A stretch of 17,128 bases of DNA from Paracoccaceae bacterium. Lineage in GTDB: Bacteria > Pseudomonadota > Alphaproteobacteria > Rhodobacterales > Rhodobacteraceae. The stretch covers positions 1-17,128 of the forward strand of contig WFPZ01000148.1 of the NCBI GenBank assembly GCA_015487335.1, written 5' to 3'. How positions within the stretch are numbered: the first letter of the stretch is position 1; each line of letters opens with the position of its first letter. A program made the position numbers and the translations under genes. This document shows positions 1-7,162 of the stretch, in pieces. The notes under the pieces were generated by a model. It saw nothing but the letters and a program-made list of their open reading frames with translations, was not told the origin of the DNA and searched no databases.

Positions 1-1209
1 CACGCCCTGGCCCAGGCCGCCGAGCTGGACGAGATCCGGCGCAGCGGCCGCCCGGTGGGGCCGCTCCACGGCATTCCGGTGGGATTGAAGGACATCATCG
101 ACACCCGGGACTATCCCACCGAGCGCGGCACCCCCGTCTTCGAGGGGCGCCACACCAAGGACGATGCGGCCCTTGTCGAGCGGCTGCGCGAGGCGGGCGC
201 GGTGATCATGGGCAAGACGGTAACCACCGAACTGGCCTTCATGAATCCTTCCCGGACGCGCAACCCGCATGACCCGGCCCATACGCCGGGGGGCTCTTCC
301 AGCGGCTCGGCAGCGGCGGTGGCGGCCGAGCACGTGCCCCTGGCCGTCGGCACCCAGACCAACGGTTCGGTGATCCGCCCGGCCTCCTTCTGCGGGGTGT
401 GGGGCTTCAAGCCCTCCCGCGGCGTGATCTCGCGCCGCGGCGTGCTGCGCACCTCGCTCACGCTGGACCAGATCGGCGTCTTCGCCCGCACCCTCGAGGA
501 TGCCGCCCTGCTGGCCGATGTCCTGGCTGGCTATGACCCGAGCGATCCGCTCAGCTATCCCCGGCCGCGCCCGGCGATGCTTGAAGGCGCTCGTGCCGAG
601 GCCCCGGTGGACCCGGATTTCATCTGGCTGGACCTGCCCTTCCACGACCGCCTCTCGCCGGATGCGCGCGAGGGCTACGAGGAACTGCTCGAGGCCCTGG
701 GCGAGCATGTGGAGAGGCTGCCCGCCTCGCCCAACCTGGCCGCGCTGGTGGACGTGCAGCGCACCATACACGAATACGAGATGGCGCAGCATCTCAATCA
801 GGTATTGGCCGACGGCTGGGACCGGCTCAGCGACGCCATCAAGGCGGCGGTGGAGCGCGGCCGCGCGATCACCCAGGCCGAATACGAGGACGCGATCGCC
901 GTCATGCATTCGGCCGAAGACTTCTTCGGGCTCTTCTTCAGGGACTACGATGCCATCATCGCGCCCAGCGCGGCCGGGGAGGCGCCGCTGTTCGAGGAAG
1001 GCACCGGAGATCCGATCTTCTGCTCGGCCTGGACGGTGGCCGGACTGCCCGCGCTGAACGTGCCGCTTCTGGTGGGCGCAAGAGGGCTGCCCGTCGGGGT
1101 GCAGCTGATCGGGGCCGCGGAAGAAGACGACCGCCTGCTGAGAACGGCGGGATGGTTGCTGAAATATCTTGAAAACCTTGAAAACGCAGAGGATGCGGAA
1201 GGGGGATAA
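1..1209 (+). CDS. Amidase-signature family hydrolase, 5'-truncated by window edge
   Basis: The reading frame is open from base 1, so the true start and roughly the first 50 residues lie outside the window. The protein belongs to the amidase signature family, which hydrolyses C-N bonds of amides with a Ser-cisSer-Lys triad. All three residues are visible when codons are counted from base 1: Lys30 in GLKD, Ser99 in GGSSSGS and Ser123 in TQTNGSVIRPAS. The 24-residue Ser-Ser spacing is the usual one. The block around FCGVWGFKPSRG is also typical. The natural substrate cannot be read from sequence; glutamyl-tRNA amidotransferase GatA is unlikely because no gatB or gatC is next to it. The next small gene starts four bases after the stop, suggesting one transcript with the membrane protein and the hydroxyacid dehydrogenase. 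Family assignment is firm, function unknown. Confidence 0.9.
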   Translation, partial: HALAQAAELDEIRRSGRPVGPLHGIPVGLKDIIDTRDYPTERGTPVFEGRHTKDDAALVERLREAGAVIMGKTVTTELAFMNPSRTRNPHDPAHTPGGSSSGSAAAVAAEHVPLAVGTQTNGSVIRPASFCGVWGFKPSRGVISRRGVLRTSLTLDQIGVFARTLEDAALLADVLAGYDPSDPLSYPRPRPAMLEGARAEAPVDPDFIWLDLPFHDRLSPDAREGYEELLEALGEHVERLPASPNLAALVDVQRTIHEYEMAQHLNQVLADGWDRLSDAIKAAVERGRAITQAEYEDAIAVMHSAEDFFGLFFRDYDAIIAPSAAGEAPLFEEGTGDPIFCSAWTVAGLPALNVPLLVGARGLPVGVQLIGAAEEDDRLLRTAGWLLKYLENLENAEDAEGG

Positions 1210-1213
1210 CGTC

Positions 1214-1423
1214 ATGCTGGGACGGACAACCAGAATCATCGTCGGCTTCGTCGGAACGGGGCTGCTGTTCGCTTTCATCCTCGGTCTGGCGCAGAGCATC
1301 TCGTCGGGCTTCGCCGGCTTCTGGGGGGGCTTGCCGTTCTGGATCATCTCGATCATCGTTCTGGCCATGGCGGCCTACGATTACTGGGATGAATGCATCC
1401 GCAAGAAGAACGGAGATGACTGA
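1214..1423 (+). CDS. Small two-helix membrane protein, unknown function
   Basis: This 69-residue product is not one I recognise. I chose the ATG at 1214 because a purine-rich GAAGGGGGA lies just upstream at 1198-1206. An in-frame start further upstream at 1169 would run deep into the amidase gene. Two hydrophobic stretches are visible, about residues 8-28 and 39-56. They are separated by a short loop rich in Ser, Gly and Phe, and a charged tail ends in KKNGDD. This suggests a small inner-membrane protein. It sits four bases after the amidase stop, and the following dehydrogenase start overlaps its last codons by eight bases, so the three are probably co-translated. The short charged C-terminus with one Cys (CIRKK) gives no functional clue. 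Confidence 0.7.
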   Translation: MLGRTTRIIVGFVGTGLLFAFILGLAQSISSGFAGFWGGLPFWIISIIVLAMAAYDYWDECIRKKNGDD

Positions 1424-2378
1424 CAGGCCCGTCCTGTGGATCACCCGCCGCCTCTCTGATGCCACGCTGGAGAGGGCGGCGCGCGACTACGAGGTGATCC
1501 TCGACAGCGATGACCGGCCCCGCGGCCCCGAGGAGATCGTGGAGATGAGCCGCCGGGTGGACGCGATCCTGCCCTGCCACTCGGAGGTGTTCAGCGCCGA
1601 TGTGGTGGCCCGGCTTGACGATCGGGTGAAGATCATCGCCAACCATTCGGTCGGGGTCGATCACTGCGACCTTGCGGCGCTCAAGGCGCGCGGCATCGTG
1701 GTGACCAACACCCCAGACGTGCTCTCGGATGCCACCGCCGAGATTGCCATGCTGCTCATGCTGGGCGCGGCCCGGCGCGCCGTCGAGGGCGACCGGCTGG
1801 TGCGCACCGGGGCGTGGGATTTCTGGAGCCCCTCCTTCATGGTGGGCAAGCAGGTGAGCGGGGCGCGTCTGGGCATTGTCGGCATGGGCCGGGTGGGCCG
1901 GGCGATGGCGGCCCGCGCCCGCGGCTTCGGCATGGAGATCCACTATCACAACCGCCGCCGCCTGCCGCCCGAGCAGGAACAGGGCGCCACCTTCCACGAA
2001 AGCCTCGACAGCCTGCTGCCGGTGTCCGACTTCCTGTCGCTGCACTGCCCGGCAACGCCTCAGACCACGGGCATGATGAATGCTGCGCGCTTTGCCCGGC
2101 TGCCCCGGGGGGCGGTCTTCGTGAACACCGCGCGCGGGGCGCTGGTTGACGAAGAGGCGCTGCTGGCGGCGATCGAATCGGGCCAGCTCGCGGCCGCGGG
2201 GCTGGACTGCTTCGTCACCGAGCCGGGCGGCAACCCCACCTTCGCGGCGCATGAAAACATTTTCATGCTGCCCCATATCGGCAGCGCCACCACCGCCACG
2301 CGCGATGCCATGGGCTTTCGCGCGCTGGACAACCTGGATGCGTTCTTCGCGGGGAAAACCCCGAAAGACATGCTCTGA
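1416..2378 (+). CDS. D-2-hydroxyacid dehydrogenase (glycerate dehydrogenase / glyoxylate-hydroxypyruvate reductase type)
   Basis: The 320-residue product has the full layout of NAD(P)-dependent D-isomer 2-hydroxyacid dehydrogenases: a split substrate-binding domain around a central Rossmann fold. The dinucleotide motif GMGRVG covers residues 156-161. The catalytic set is Arg240 (NTARGAL), Glu269 (TEPGGNP) and His287 (LPHIGSAT). The motif YHNRRR after the second Rossmann strand offers positive charges that could favour NADPH, which is inference. Such enzymes reduce glyoxylate or hydroxypyruvate to glycolate or D-glycerate in the cytoplasm. The ATG at 1416 is preferred over one nine codons upstream: it gives normal family length and an AAGAACGGAG stretch precedes it. 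It overlaps the membrane-protein gene by eight bases, a usual sign of coupling. The exact substrate is open, since formate, lactate and phosphoglycerate dehydrogenases share the fold. Confidence 0.9.
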   Translation: MTDRPVLWITRRLSDATLERAARDYEVILDSDDRPRGPEEIVEMSRRVDAILPCHSEVFSADVVARLDDRVKIIANHSVGVDHCDLAALKARGIVVTNTPDVLSDATAEIAMLLMLGAARRAVEGDRLVRTGAWDFWSPSFMVGKQVSGARLGIVGMGRVGRAMAARARGFGMEIHYHNRRRLPPEQEQGATFHESLDSLLPVSDFLSLHCPATPQTTGMMNAARFARLPRGAVFVNTARGALVDEEALLAAIESGQLAAAGLDCFVTEPGGNPTFAAHENIFMLPHIGSATTATRDAMGFRALDNLDAFFAGKTPKDML

Positions 2379-2410
2379 CCCGGCCGGTGCCCCGGATGAC
2401 CCTGCCCTGA

Positions 2411-2863
2411 ACACCCTCCTTCCGTCCCGACGGCAAGCGGGCGCTGGTGGTGGGGCCTCCTCGGAGATCGGCGAGGGCTGCGCGGTGGCGCTGGCCGAGG
2501 CGGGGGCGGAGGTCTGTCTTGCGGCTCGTGGCGAAGAGCGGCTGCGCGCCTTGGCCGGGAAGATGGCCCGGGCCGGGCACCGCTGCCTGTTTCCTGACCG
2601 CGGCTGAGGCCCACGGGCTGATCGGGGCCGGCCGCCCCGTCATCCGGGTGAACAGTATCTGCCCGACCTTCATCCGCAGGCCGCTTGCCGAGGCCACCTT
2701 CTCGGACCCCGCGCAGATGGAACGGGTGAAGGGCCAGATCAGGCTGGGCCGGACGGGCGCGGCGCCCGACATCATGGGCGCGGTGGTCTATCTGGCCTCC
2801 GAGGCCTCGGCGCTGGTCACCGGGACGTCCCTGATGGTGGATGGCGGCTGGACCGCCGGATGA
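2411..2863 (+). pseudogene. Decayed short-chain dehydrogenase/reductase (SDR) gene
   Basis: Remnants of a classical SDR gene can be read in two frames. FRPDGKRALVVG, the start of the cofactor strand, reads from about 2420. Near 2455 a one-base loss moves the frame, and SSEIGEGCAVALAEAGAEV then continues to a stop at about 2607. The C-terminal part resumes in the first frame (IRVNSICPTFI, then VVYLASEASALVTGTSL and MVDGGW) and ends at 2863. About 100 residues are missing between the two parts, including the NAG motif and the catalytic Ser and Tyr-x3-Lys. No start codon lies in frame before FRPDG, since a stop occurs at 2408. An intact SDR is about 250 residues; about 130 remain. The remnant cannot be a working oxidoreductase. 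The original substrate cannot be told. A sequencing error could explain the frameshift but not the deletion. Confidence 0.85.
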
Positions 2864-2981
2864 GGCAGGTCCGCGCCACTTTGCACCATTTCGCCGCCCG
2901 CCCTTGCAGCCCCCCGGCCGCAACACTAAGACTCCCGAAAGGAATTATCCGCAAAACCAGTGCAGCAGCTTGAGGCCGGAC

Positions 2982-3614
2982 ATGAAAGACCCCTACGAGA
3001 TATACATGAACACGCTTGTCCCCATGGTGGTGGAGCAGACAAGCCGTGGCGAGCGGGCCTATGACATCTTTTCGCGCCTGCTCAAGGAGCGGATCATCTT
3101 CCTTTCCGGTCCGGTCCATGATGGGGTTGCGGCGCTGGTCGTGGCCCAGCTTCTTCACCTGGAGGCCGAGAACCCCTCGAAGGAAATCTCGATGTACATC
3201 AACTCGCCCGGCGGGGTGGTGACTTCGGGCCTGTCGATCTACGACACCATGCAGTACATCCGGCCCAAGGTCAGCACGCTGGTGATCGGGCAGGCGGCTT
3301 CCATGGGTTCTCTGCTGCTGGCCGCCGGAGAGCCGGGGATGCGCTATTCGCTGCCCAACAGCCGGATCATGGTGCACCAGCCCTCGGGCGGCTATCAGGG
3401 CCAGGCCACCGACATCATGATCCACGCCGAGGAAACGCTGAAGCTCAAGCGCCGGCTCAACGAGATCTATGTCAAGCATACCGGCCAGAAGCTGAAGGTG
3501 GTCGAGGCGGCGCTGGAGCGCGACAATTTCATGTCGCCCGAAGAGGCGAAGGAATGGGGCCTGATCGACGAGATCGTCGAAAGCCGCGCCAAGGGCGAGG
3601 ATGACGAAAGCTGA
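2982..3614 (+). CDS. clpP: ATP-dependent Clp protease proteolytic subunit ClpP
   Basis: The 210-residue serine peptidase assembles into two stacked heptamers and degrades proteins fed by ClpX (or ClpA) in the cytoplasm. The catalytic triad is Ser107 (GQAASMGS), His132 (MVHQPSGG) and Asp181 (RDNFMSP). The conserved YINSPGG segment is at residues 72-78. The ATG at 2982 is preceded by GAGG at 2972-2975 and gives MKDPYEIYMNTLVPMVVEQ, the usual start for relatives; upstream in-frame codons have no homologous content. The 118-base gap after the SDR remnant probably holds its promoter. A weak candidate is TTGCAG (2904-2909), 17 bases, then TAAGAC (2927-2932), with the overlapping CTTG also recalling heat-shock promoters. 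clpX follows after 145 bases. Length, motifs and neighbour all agree. Confidence 0.98.
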   Translation: MKDPYEIYMNTLVPMVVEQTSRGERAYDIFSRLLKERIIFLSGPVHDGVAALVVAQLLHLEAENPSKEISMYINSPGGVVTSGLSIYDTMQYIRPKVSTLVIGQAASMGSLLLAAGEPGMRYSLPNSRIMVHQPSGGYQGQATDIMIHAEETLKLKRRLNEIYVKHTGQKLKVVEAALERDNFMSPEEAKEWGLIDEIVESRAKGEDDES

Positions 3615-3623
3615 GGGCGCGCG

Positions 3624-3638
3624 CGGCGTGCCCCGCCG
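3624..3638. other. Short inverted repeat after clpP
   Basis: CGGCG and CGCCG form five-base arms around TGCCC, ten bases after the clpP stop. No T-run follows directly, so a classic intrinsic terminator is not supported. It could slow polymerase or protect the clpP message end. Short GC-rich arms also arise by chance in DNA of this composition. Confidence 0.3.
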
Positions 3639-3661
3639 GCCACAGCGACACATTTTGCCGT

Positions 3662-3671
3662 TGTGCGCACA
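3662..3671. promoter_or_regulatory. 10-bp perfect palindrome upstream of clpX
   Basis: TGTGCGCACA is a perfect palindrome lying 88 bases before the clpX start. It overlaps a weak candidate -35 box, TTGTGC (3661-3666), which is followed after 17 bases by TAAGCT (3684-3689). This could be a clpX promoter with an operator over its -35 region. Both boxes match the sigma-70 consensus at only about three of six positions, and no known regulator was recognised. Confidence 0.25.
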
Positions 3672-3759
3672 TGAACGCTGACCTAAGCTTCGGGCGAGGG
3701 GCGAAACCGCGGGCCTTCGGGCCGCACCATGAACAGGCCACGGGCCACGGGAATGATTG

Positions 3760-5025
3760 ATGGCGAACAACTCCGGTGACAGCAAGAACACGCTTTACTG
3801 TTCGTTCTGCGGCAAGAGCCAGCACGAGGTGCGCAAGCTGATTGCCGGCCCGACGGTGTTCATCTGCGATGAATGCGTCGAGCTGTGCATGGACATCATC
3901 CGCGAGGAAACCAAGTCCTCGGGGCTGAAAACCACCGACGGCGTGCCCACCCCCAAGGAAATCTGCGAGGTTCTGGACGATTACGTGATCGGCCAGGAAC
4001 ATGCCAAGCGGGTGCTCTCGGTGGCGGTGCACAACCATTACAAGCGCCTCAACCACGCCCAGAAGGCGGGCAGCGACATCGAGCTGGCCAAGTCCAACAT
4101 CCTGCTGATCGGCCCCACCGGCTGCGGCAAGACGCTTCTGGCCCAGACGCTGGCGCGCATCCTCGACGTGCCCTTCACCATGGCAGATGCCACCACGCTG
4201 ACCGAGGCGGGCTACGTGGGCGAGGACGTGGAGAACATCATCCTCAAGCTCCTGCAGGCCTCGGAATACAACGTGGAACGTGCCCAGCGCGGCATCGTCT
4301 ACATCGACGAGGTGGACAAGATCACCCGCAAGTCCGACAACCCCTCGATCACCCGCGACGTCTCGGGCGAGGGGGTGCAGCAGGCGCTGCTGAAGATCAT
4401 GGAAGGCACCGTGGCCAGCGTGCCGCCCCAGGGCGGGCGCAAGCATCCGCAGCAGGAATTCCTGCAGGTGGACACCACCAACATCCTGTTCATCTGCGGC
4501 GGGGCCTTTGCGGGGCTTGAAAAGATCATCGCCCAGCGCGGCAAGGGCTCGGCCATCGGCTTCGGTGCCGACGTGAAGGACAACGACACCCGTGGCGTCG
4601 GCGACATGCTCAACGAGCTGGAGCCGGAGGACCTGCTGAAATTCGGCCTGATCCCCGAATTCGTCGGCCGTCTGCCGGTGATCGCCACCTTGCAGGATCT
4701 CGACGAGGAGGCGCTGGTGCGCATCCTCACCGAGCCGAAGAACGCGCTGGTAAAGCAGTATCAGCGGCTGTTCGAGCTGGAGGATGTGAAGCTGACCTTC
4801 ACCGATGACGCGCTTCACGCCATCGCCCGGCGTGCCATCGCCCGCAAGACGGGGGCGCGGGGCCTGCGCTCGATCATGGAGGACATCCTGCTTGACACCA
4901 TGTTCGAACTGCCGGGCCTCGACAGCGTCGAGGAGGTGGTGGTCAACGAAGAGGTCGTGACCTCGGACGCCAAGCCGCTTCTGATCTATGCCGATCAGCA
5001 CAAGGAGGAGGCCAGCGCCAGCTGA
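3760..5025 (+). CDS. clpX: ATP-dependent Clp protease ATP-binding subunit ClpX
   Basis: This 421-residue AAA+ unfoldase recognises substrates, unfolds them and threads them into ClpP. The N-terminal zinc-binding domain has Cys14, Cys17, Cys36 and Cys39. The Walker A motif GPTGCGKT covers residues 118-125 and the Walker B motif IVYIDEVDK has Asp183 and Glu184. The GYVGED pore loop, the RKHP loop that binds ClpP-side substrates, and GARGLRS with the sensor-2 arginine are also present. The ATG at 3760 is favoured over the TTG just before it; GGGA at 3749-3752 can serve as ribosome site. It lies downstream of clpP in the common order, but a 145-base gap leaves room for its own promoter. A hairpin-rich stretch follows the gene. 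In relatives ClpXP controls cell cycle and stress proteins; nothing here is unusual. Confidence 0.98.
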   Translation: MANNSGDSKNTLYCSFCGKSQHEVRKLIAGPTVFICDECVELCMDIIREETKSSGLKTTDGVPTPKEICEVLDDYVIGQEHAKRVLSVAVHNHYKRLNHAQKAGSDIELAKSNILLIGPTGCGKTLLAQTLARILDVPFTMADATTLTEAGYVGEDVENIILKLLQASEYNVERAQRGIVYIDEVDKITRKSDNPSITRDVSGEGVQQALLKIMEGTVASVPPQGGRKHPQQEFLQVDTTNILFICGGAFAGLEKIIAQRGKGSAIGFGADVKDNDTRGVGDMLNELEPEDLLKFGLIPEFVGRLPVIATLQDLDEEALVRILTEPKNALVKQYQRLFELEDVKLTFTDDALHAIARRAIARKTGARGLRSIMEDILLDTMFELPGLDSVEEVVVNEEVVTSDAKPLLIYADQHKEEASAS

Positions 5026-5048
5026 CGGCGGCGGGCCTGCTTCTCGCG

Positions 5049-5190
5049 GGAGAGTGTTCTCCGACAGAACGGGCGGGGGCTTGTCTGCCGTCCCGACAAG
5101 CGCTCGGGCGCGAACCGGCCCGAAGGGCCAGCAGAAGGCTGACAGCTCCCGCCCCATCCTTTGCTCTGGACCTCGCCGGCCGCTTCGGCC
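5049..5190. other. Spacer with four inverted repeats between clpX and the NDUFA12-like gene
   Basis: The 196-base gap holds no gene but four perfect inverted repeats. GGAGA and TCTCC flank GTGT at 5049-5062. GCTTGTC and GACAAGC flank nine bases at 5079-5101. GGCCC and GGGCC flank GAA at 5117-5129. GGCCG and CGGCC flank CTT at 5178-5190. None is followed by a T-run, so none is a textbook terminator. They may together end clpX transcription or fold the leader of the downstream trio. The 7-bp pair is the least likely to be chance. Confidence 0.45.
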
Positions 5191-5221
5191 ATATGTGGCT
5201 CAGGCAAGACCGGAGGGTTTC

Positions 5222-5605
5222 ATGGGCATCGTCAACATGCTTCTGCGGGCCGTGACCTGGTGGAACGGTTCCACGCTGAACACGCAGTTCTACACCTGGC
5301 GCAAGGGCCAGCTGGTAGGCGAAGACGAGCAGGGCAACAGGTTCTACCAGACCGCCGACGGCAAGCGCCGCTGGGTGATCTACAACGGCGAGGCCGAGGC
5401 CAGCCGCATCTCGCCGGACTGGCACGGCTGGCTGCACCACGTCTATGACGAGCCGCCGACGAAACGGCCCCTGCGCCACAAGCCCTGGGAGCGGCCGCAT
5501 CACGAAAACCTCACCGGCACGGCGCTGGCCTATCATCCGCCGGGCTCGCTTCTGCGCCCCCATCCGGTGGAGCGGCGCGACTACGAGGCCTGGCAGCCGG
5601 AGTAG
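5222..5605 (+). CDS. NADH:ubiquinone oxidoreductase NDUFA12-like subunit (17.2 kDa family)
   Basis: The 127-residue product matches the NDUFA12/B17.2 family, a supernumerary complex I subunit shared by alphaproteobacteria and mitochondria. It sits on the membrane-side face of the peripheral arm of complex I. Recognisable segments are TWWNGSTLNTQFYTWRKGQ near the start, the GNRFYQ region, the RRWVIYNGEAEASRISPDWHGWLHH core and the HKPWERPHHENLTGT tail. The ATG at 5222 follows GGAGG at 5212-5216 with a five-base spacer; an earlier in-frame start would add unrelated residues. It is separated from the nuo operon here and leads a tight trio with mlaD and a DUF2155 gene, five and minus one bases apart, so they probably share a transcript. 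Assembly or stability of complex I is the known role of the family. Confidence 0.95.
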   Translation: MGIVNMLLRAVTWWNGSTLNTQFYTWRKGQLVGEDEQGNRFYQTADGKRRWVIYNGEAEASRISPDWHGWLHHVYDEPPTKRPLRHKPWERPHHENLTGTALAYHPPGSLLRPHPVERRDYEAWQPE

Positions 5606-5610
5606 GCCGC

Positions 5611-6063
5611 ATGTCGGAAAACACCACCGAGGTGATCGTTGGCGGCGTCGTCCTGGCGGCGGCCCTCGGCTTCGTGCTCTATGCCGGGCAGCTGACGGGC
5701 TTTTCGGGGCCCTCGGGCGGGGCGCAGGAATACTCTGCCTCCTTCCGCTCGGCACAGGGCGTCACGGTGGGAACCGACGTGCGCATGGCCGGGGTCAAGG
5801 TGGGCACCGTCACCGACCTGGCGCTCAACCCCGAAACCTTCCGCGCCGAGGCGCGGTTCACCGTGGCCGAGGGCATCGCCCTGCCGGAAGACACCGCGGC
5901 GGTGATCTCTTCGGAGGGGCTGCTGGGCGGCAGTTTCCTCGAGCTTCTGCCGGGGGGCTCGCCCTTCAACCTCGAGCCGGGCTCCGAGATCGAGGATACC
6001 CAGAGCGCCGTCAGCATCGTGGAGCTGCTGCTGAAATTCGCCTCCGGCAGCGGCGGGCAGTGA
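5611..6063 (+). CDS. mlaD: MlaD-type MCE-domain lipid transport protein
   Basis: A 150-residue protein with one N-terminal membrane helix (about residues 7-26) and an MCE domain (about 38-118, EYSASFRSAQGVTVGTDVRM and the GVKVGTVTDL turn). MCE proteins form hexameric rings in the periplasm that carry phospholipids between inner and outer membranes; MlaD works with the permease MlaE, the ATPase MlaF and helper MlaB. The tail SIVELLLKFASGSGG matches the C-terminal helix that lines the ring pore. No mlaE, mlaF or mlaC is next to it here. In several alphaproteobacteria mlaD lies apart from the others, so this is not in itself a defect. The DUF2155 gene start overlaps its stop by one base (TGATG), which indicates translational coupling. 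Confidence 0.93.
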   Translation: MSENTTEVIVGGVVLAAALGFVLYAGQLTGFSGPSGGAQEYSASFRSAQGVTVGTDVRMAGVKVGTVTDLALNPETFRAEARFTVAEGIALPEDTAAVISSEGLLGGSFLELLPGGSPFNLEPGSEIEDTQSAVSIVELLLKFASGSGGQ

Positions 6064-6533
6064 TGCGCGGGGCCGTGGCAGCCTTTGCCATTGCGCTGGC
6101 CCTGGCCGGGCTGGCGGCCGCGGGCGTGCAGGCGCAGGAAATCGAGCAGGAGACGCTCCCCGATCTGCTCGCCCCGCCCGAATCGGGGGAAGAACCCCCC
6201 GGCGCGCAGGAAGCGCGCGAGCGGGCGACCGAGGCCATGGTGGCCGAGCGGGGCGCGCTGTTGCGGGCGCTCGACAAGATCGCCGGCCAGGTGGTGGATT
6301 TCGAACTGGAGCCGGGGCAGACCAGGCAGCTGGGCCGCATCCAGGTGACGCTGGGCGAATGCCGCTATCCGGCGGGCAACCCGGCGGGCGATGCCTTCGC
6401 CTGGCTGGAGATACGCAACATGGGCGAGGCGGAGCCGGTGTTCAGCGGCTGGATGATCGCCTCGAGCCCGGCGCTCAATGCGCTCGACCACCCCCGCTAC
6501 GACGTCTGGGTATTGCGCTGTATCACGCCCTGA
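6063..6533 (+). CDS. DUF2155-domain periplasmic protein
   Basis: A 156-residue protein with a clear signal peptide: basic start MRG, a hydrophobic Ala/Leu stretch and probable cleavage after VQA (residue 24). The following 50 residues are acidic and Pro/Glu-rich, probably flexible. The C-terminal half holds the DUF2155 signature, with TLGECRYP, the AWLEIRN strand, FSGWMIASSPALNALDHPRYDVWVLRC and two cysteines (in GECRYP and VLRC) that may form a disulphide in the periplasm. DUF2155 proteins have no defined biochemical role; the Ser-Pro-Asn-Ala-Leu-Asp-His core is the family hallmark. The coupled start within mlaD suggests a link to envelope lipid transport, which is inference from neighbourhood. 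Its last 37 bases overlap the antisense end of aat. Confidence 0.9.
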   Translation: MRGAVAAFAIALALAGLAAAGVQAQEIEQETLPDLLAPPESGEEPPGAQEARERATEAMVAERGALLRALDKIAGQVVDFELEPGQTRQLGRIQVTLGECRYPAGNPAGDAFAWLEIRNMGEAEPVFSGWMIASSPALNALDHPRYDVWVLRCITP

Positions 6534-7138
6534 GCGGTCTGCGGGAAGGGCAGGGCGGTGATGTCGGCCGAGATTTCCAGCGCCTCTTCCAGCCGCGCCA
6601 GATAGTCGCGCCGGCTGATTTCCAGCCCGCCCAGTGAGCGCAGGTGGTCCGTCATGAACTGGGTGTCGAACAGGGTGAAGCCGGTCAGCCGCAGCCGGTC
6701 GATCAGCCAGGCGAGCGCGATCTTCGAGGCATCGCGCCGGCGCGAGAACATGCTCTCGCCGAAGAACGCGCCTCCCAGGGCCACGCCGTAGACTCCGCCC
6801 ACCAGCTTGTCGTCTTCCCATATTTCCTGGCTGTGGGCATGGCCGGCATGGAAGAGCTCCAGATAGATGTCGAAGATCGTGCCGTTGATCCAGGTGACCT
6901 CGCGATCGGCGCAGCCGCGCAGCACGCCCTCGAAATCGGTGTCGAAACGGGCCGTATAGCGTTCGGCGCGGATCGTGCGGCGCAGGCTGCGCGAGATGTG
7001 GAAGCCGCGCAGCGGCAGGATTCCCCGGCGGCTGGGATCGACCCAGAACACCTCCGGGTCGTCCTGGCTTTCGGCCATGGGGAAGATCCCCGAGGCGTAG
7101 GCCTGCAGCAGCAGCTCCGGGGTCAGCCGATCAGTCAT
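6497..7138 (-). CDS. aat: Leucyl/phenylalanyl-tRNA--protein transferase
   Basis: The 213-residue product transfers Leu or Phe from aminoacyl-tRNA to N-terminal Arg or Lys of proteins, making N-end-rule substrates for ClpS/ClpAP in the cytoplasm. Family motifs are visible: AYASGIFPMAES near the start with FWVDPSRRGILPL after it, CADRE followed by TWIN, the HSQEIWEDDKLVGGVYGVALGGAFFGESMFSR core, and LFDTQFMTDHLRSLGG. The ATG at 7138 is preceded by AGGG. It is the third gene of an accB-accC-aat group, 24 bases after accC, so it is probably co-transcribed with fatty acid genes. The C-terminal tail after PFPQTAQG is slightly extended and produces the 37-base tail-to-tail overlap with the DUF2155 gene. 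Confidence 0.96.
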   Translation of the reverse strand: MTDRLTPELLLQAYASGIFPMAESQDDPEVFWVDPSRRGILPLRGFHISRSLRRTIRAERYTARFDTDFEGVLRGCADREVTWINGTIFDIYLELFHAGHAHSQEIWEDDKLVGGVYGVALGGAFFGESMFSRRRDASKIALAWLIDRLRLTGFTLFDTQFMTDHLRSLGGLEISRRDYLARLEEALEISADITALPFPQTAQGVIQRNTQTS

Positions 7139-7162
7139 GGCGCCGGGCCCTGAACGCCATGG

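Noticed and set aside
5117..5129. GGCCC-GAA-GGGCC as an intrinsic terminator of clpX
   Set aside because: The stem is short and no T-run follows; listed only as part of the hairpin spacer.
3529..5157. Long minus-strand open frame opposite clpX
   Set aside because: It is antisense to a fully conserved clpX, has no recognisable domain and no convincing start signal.
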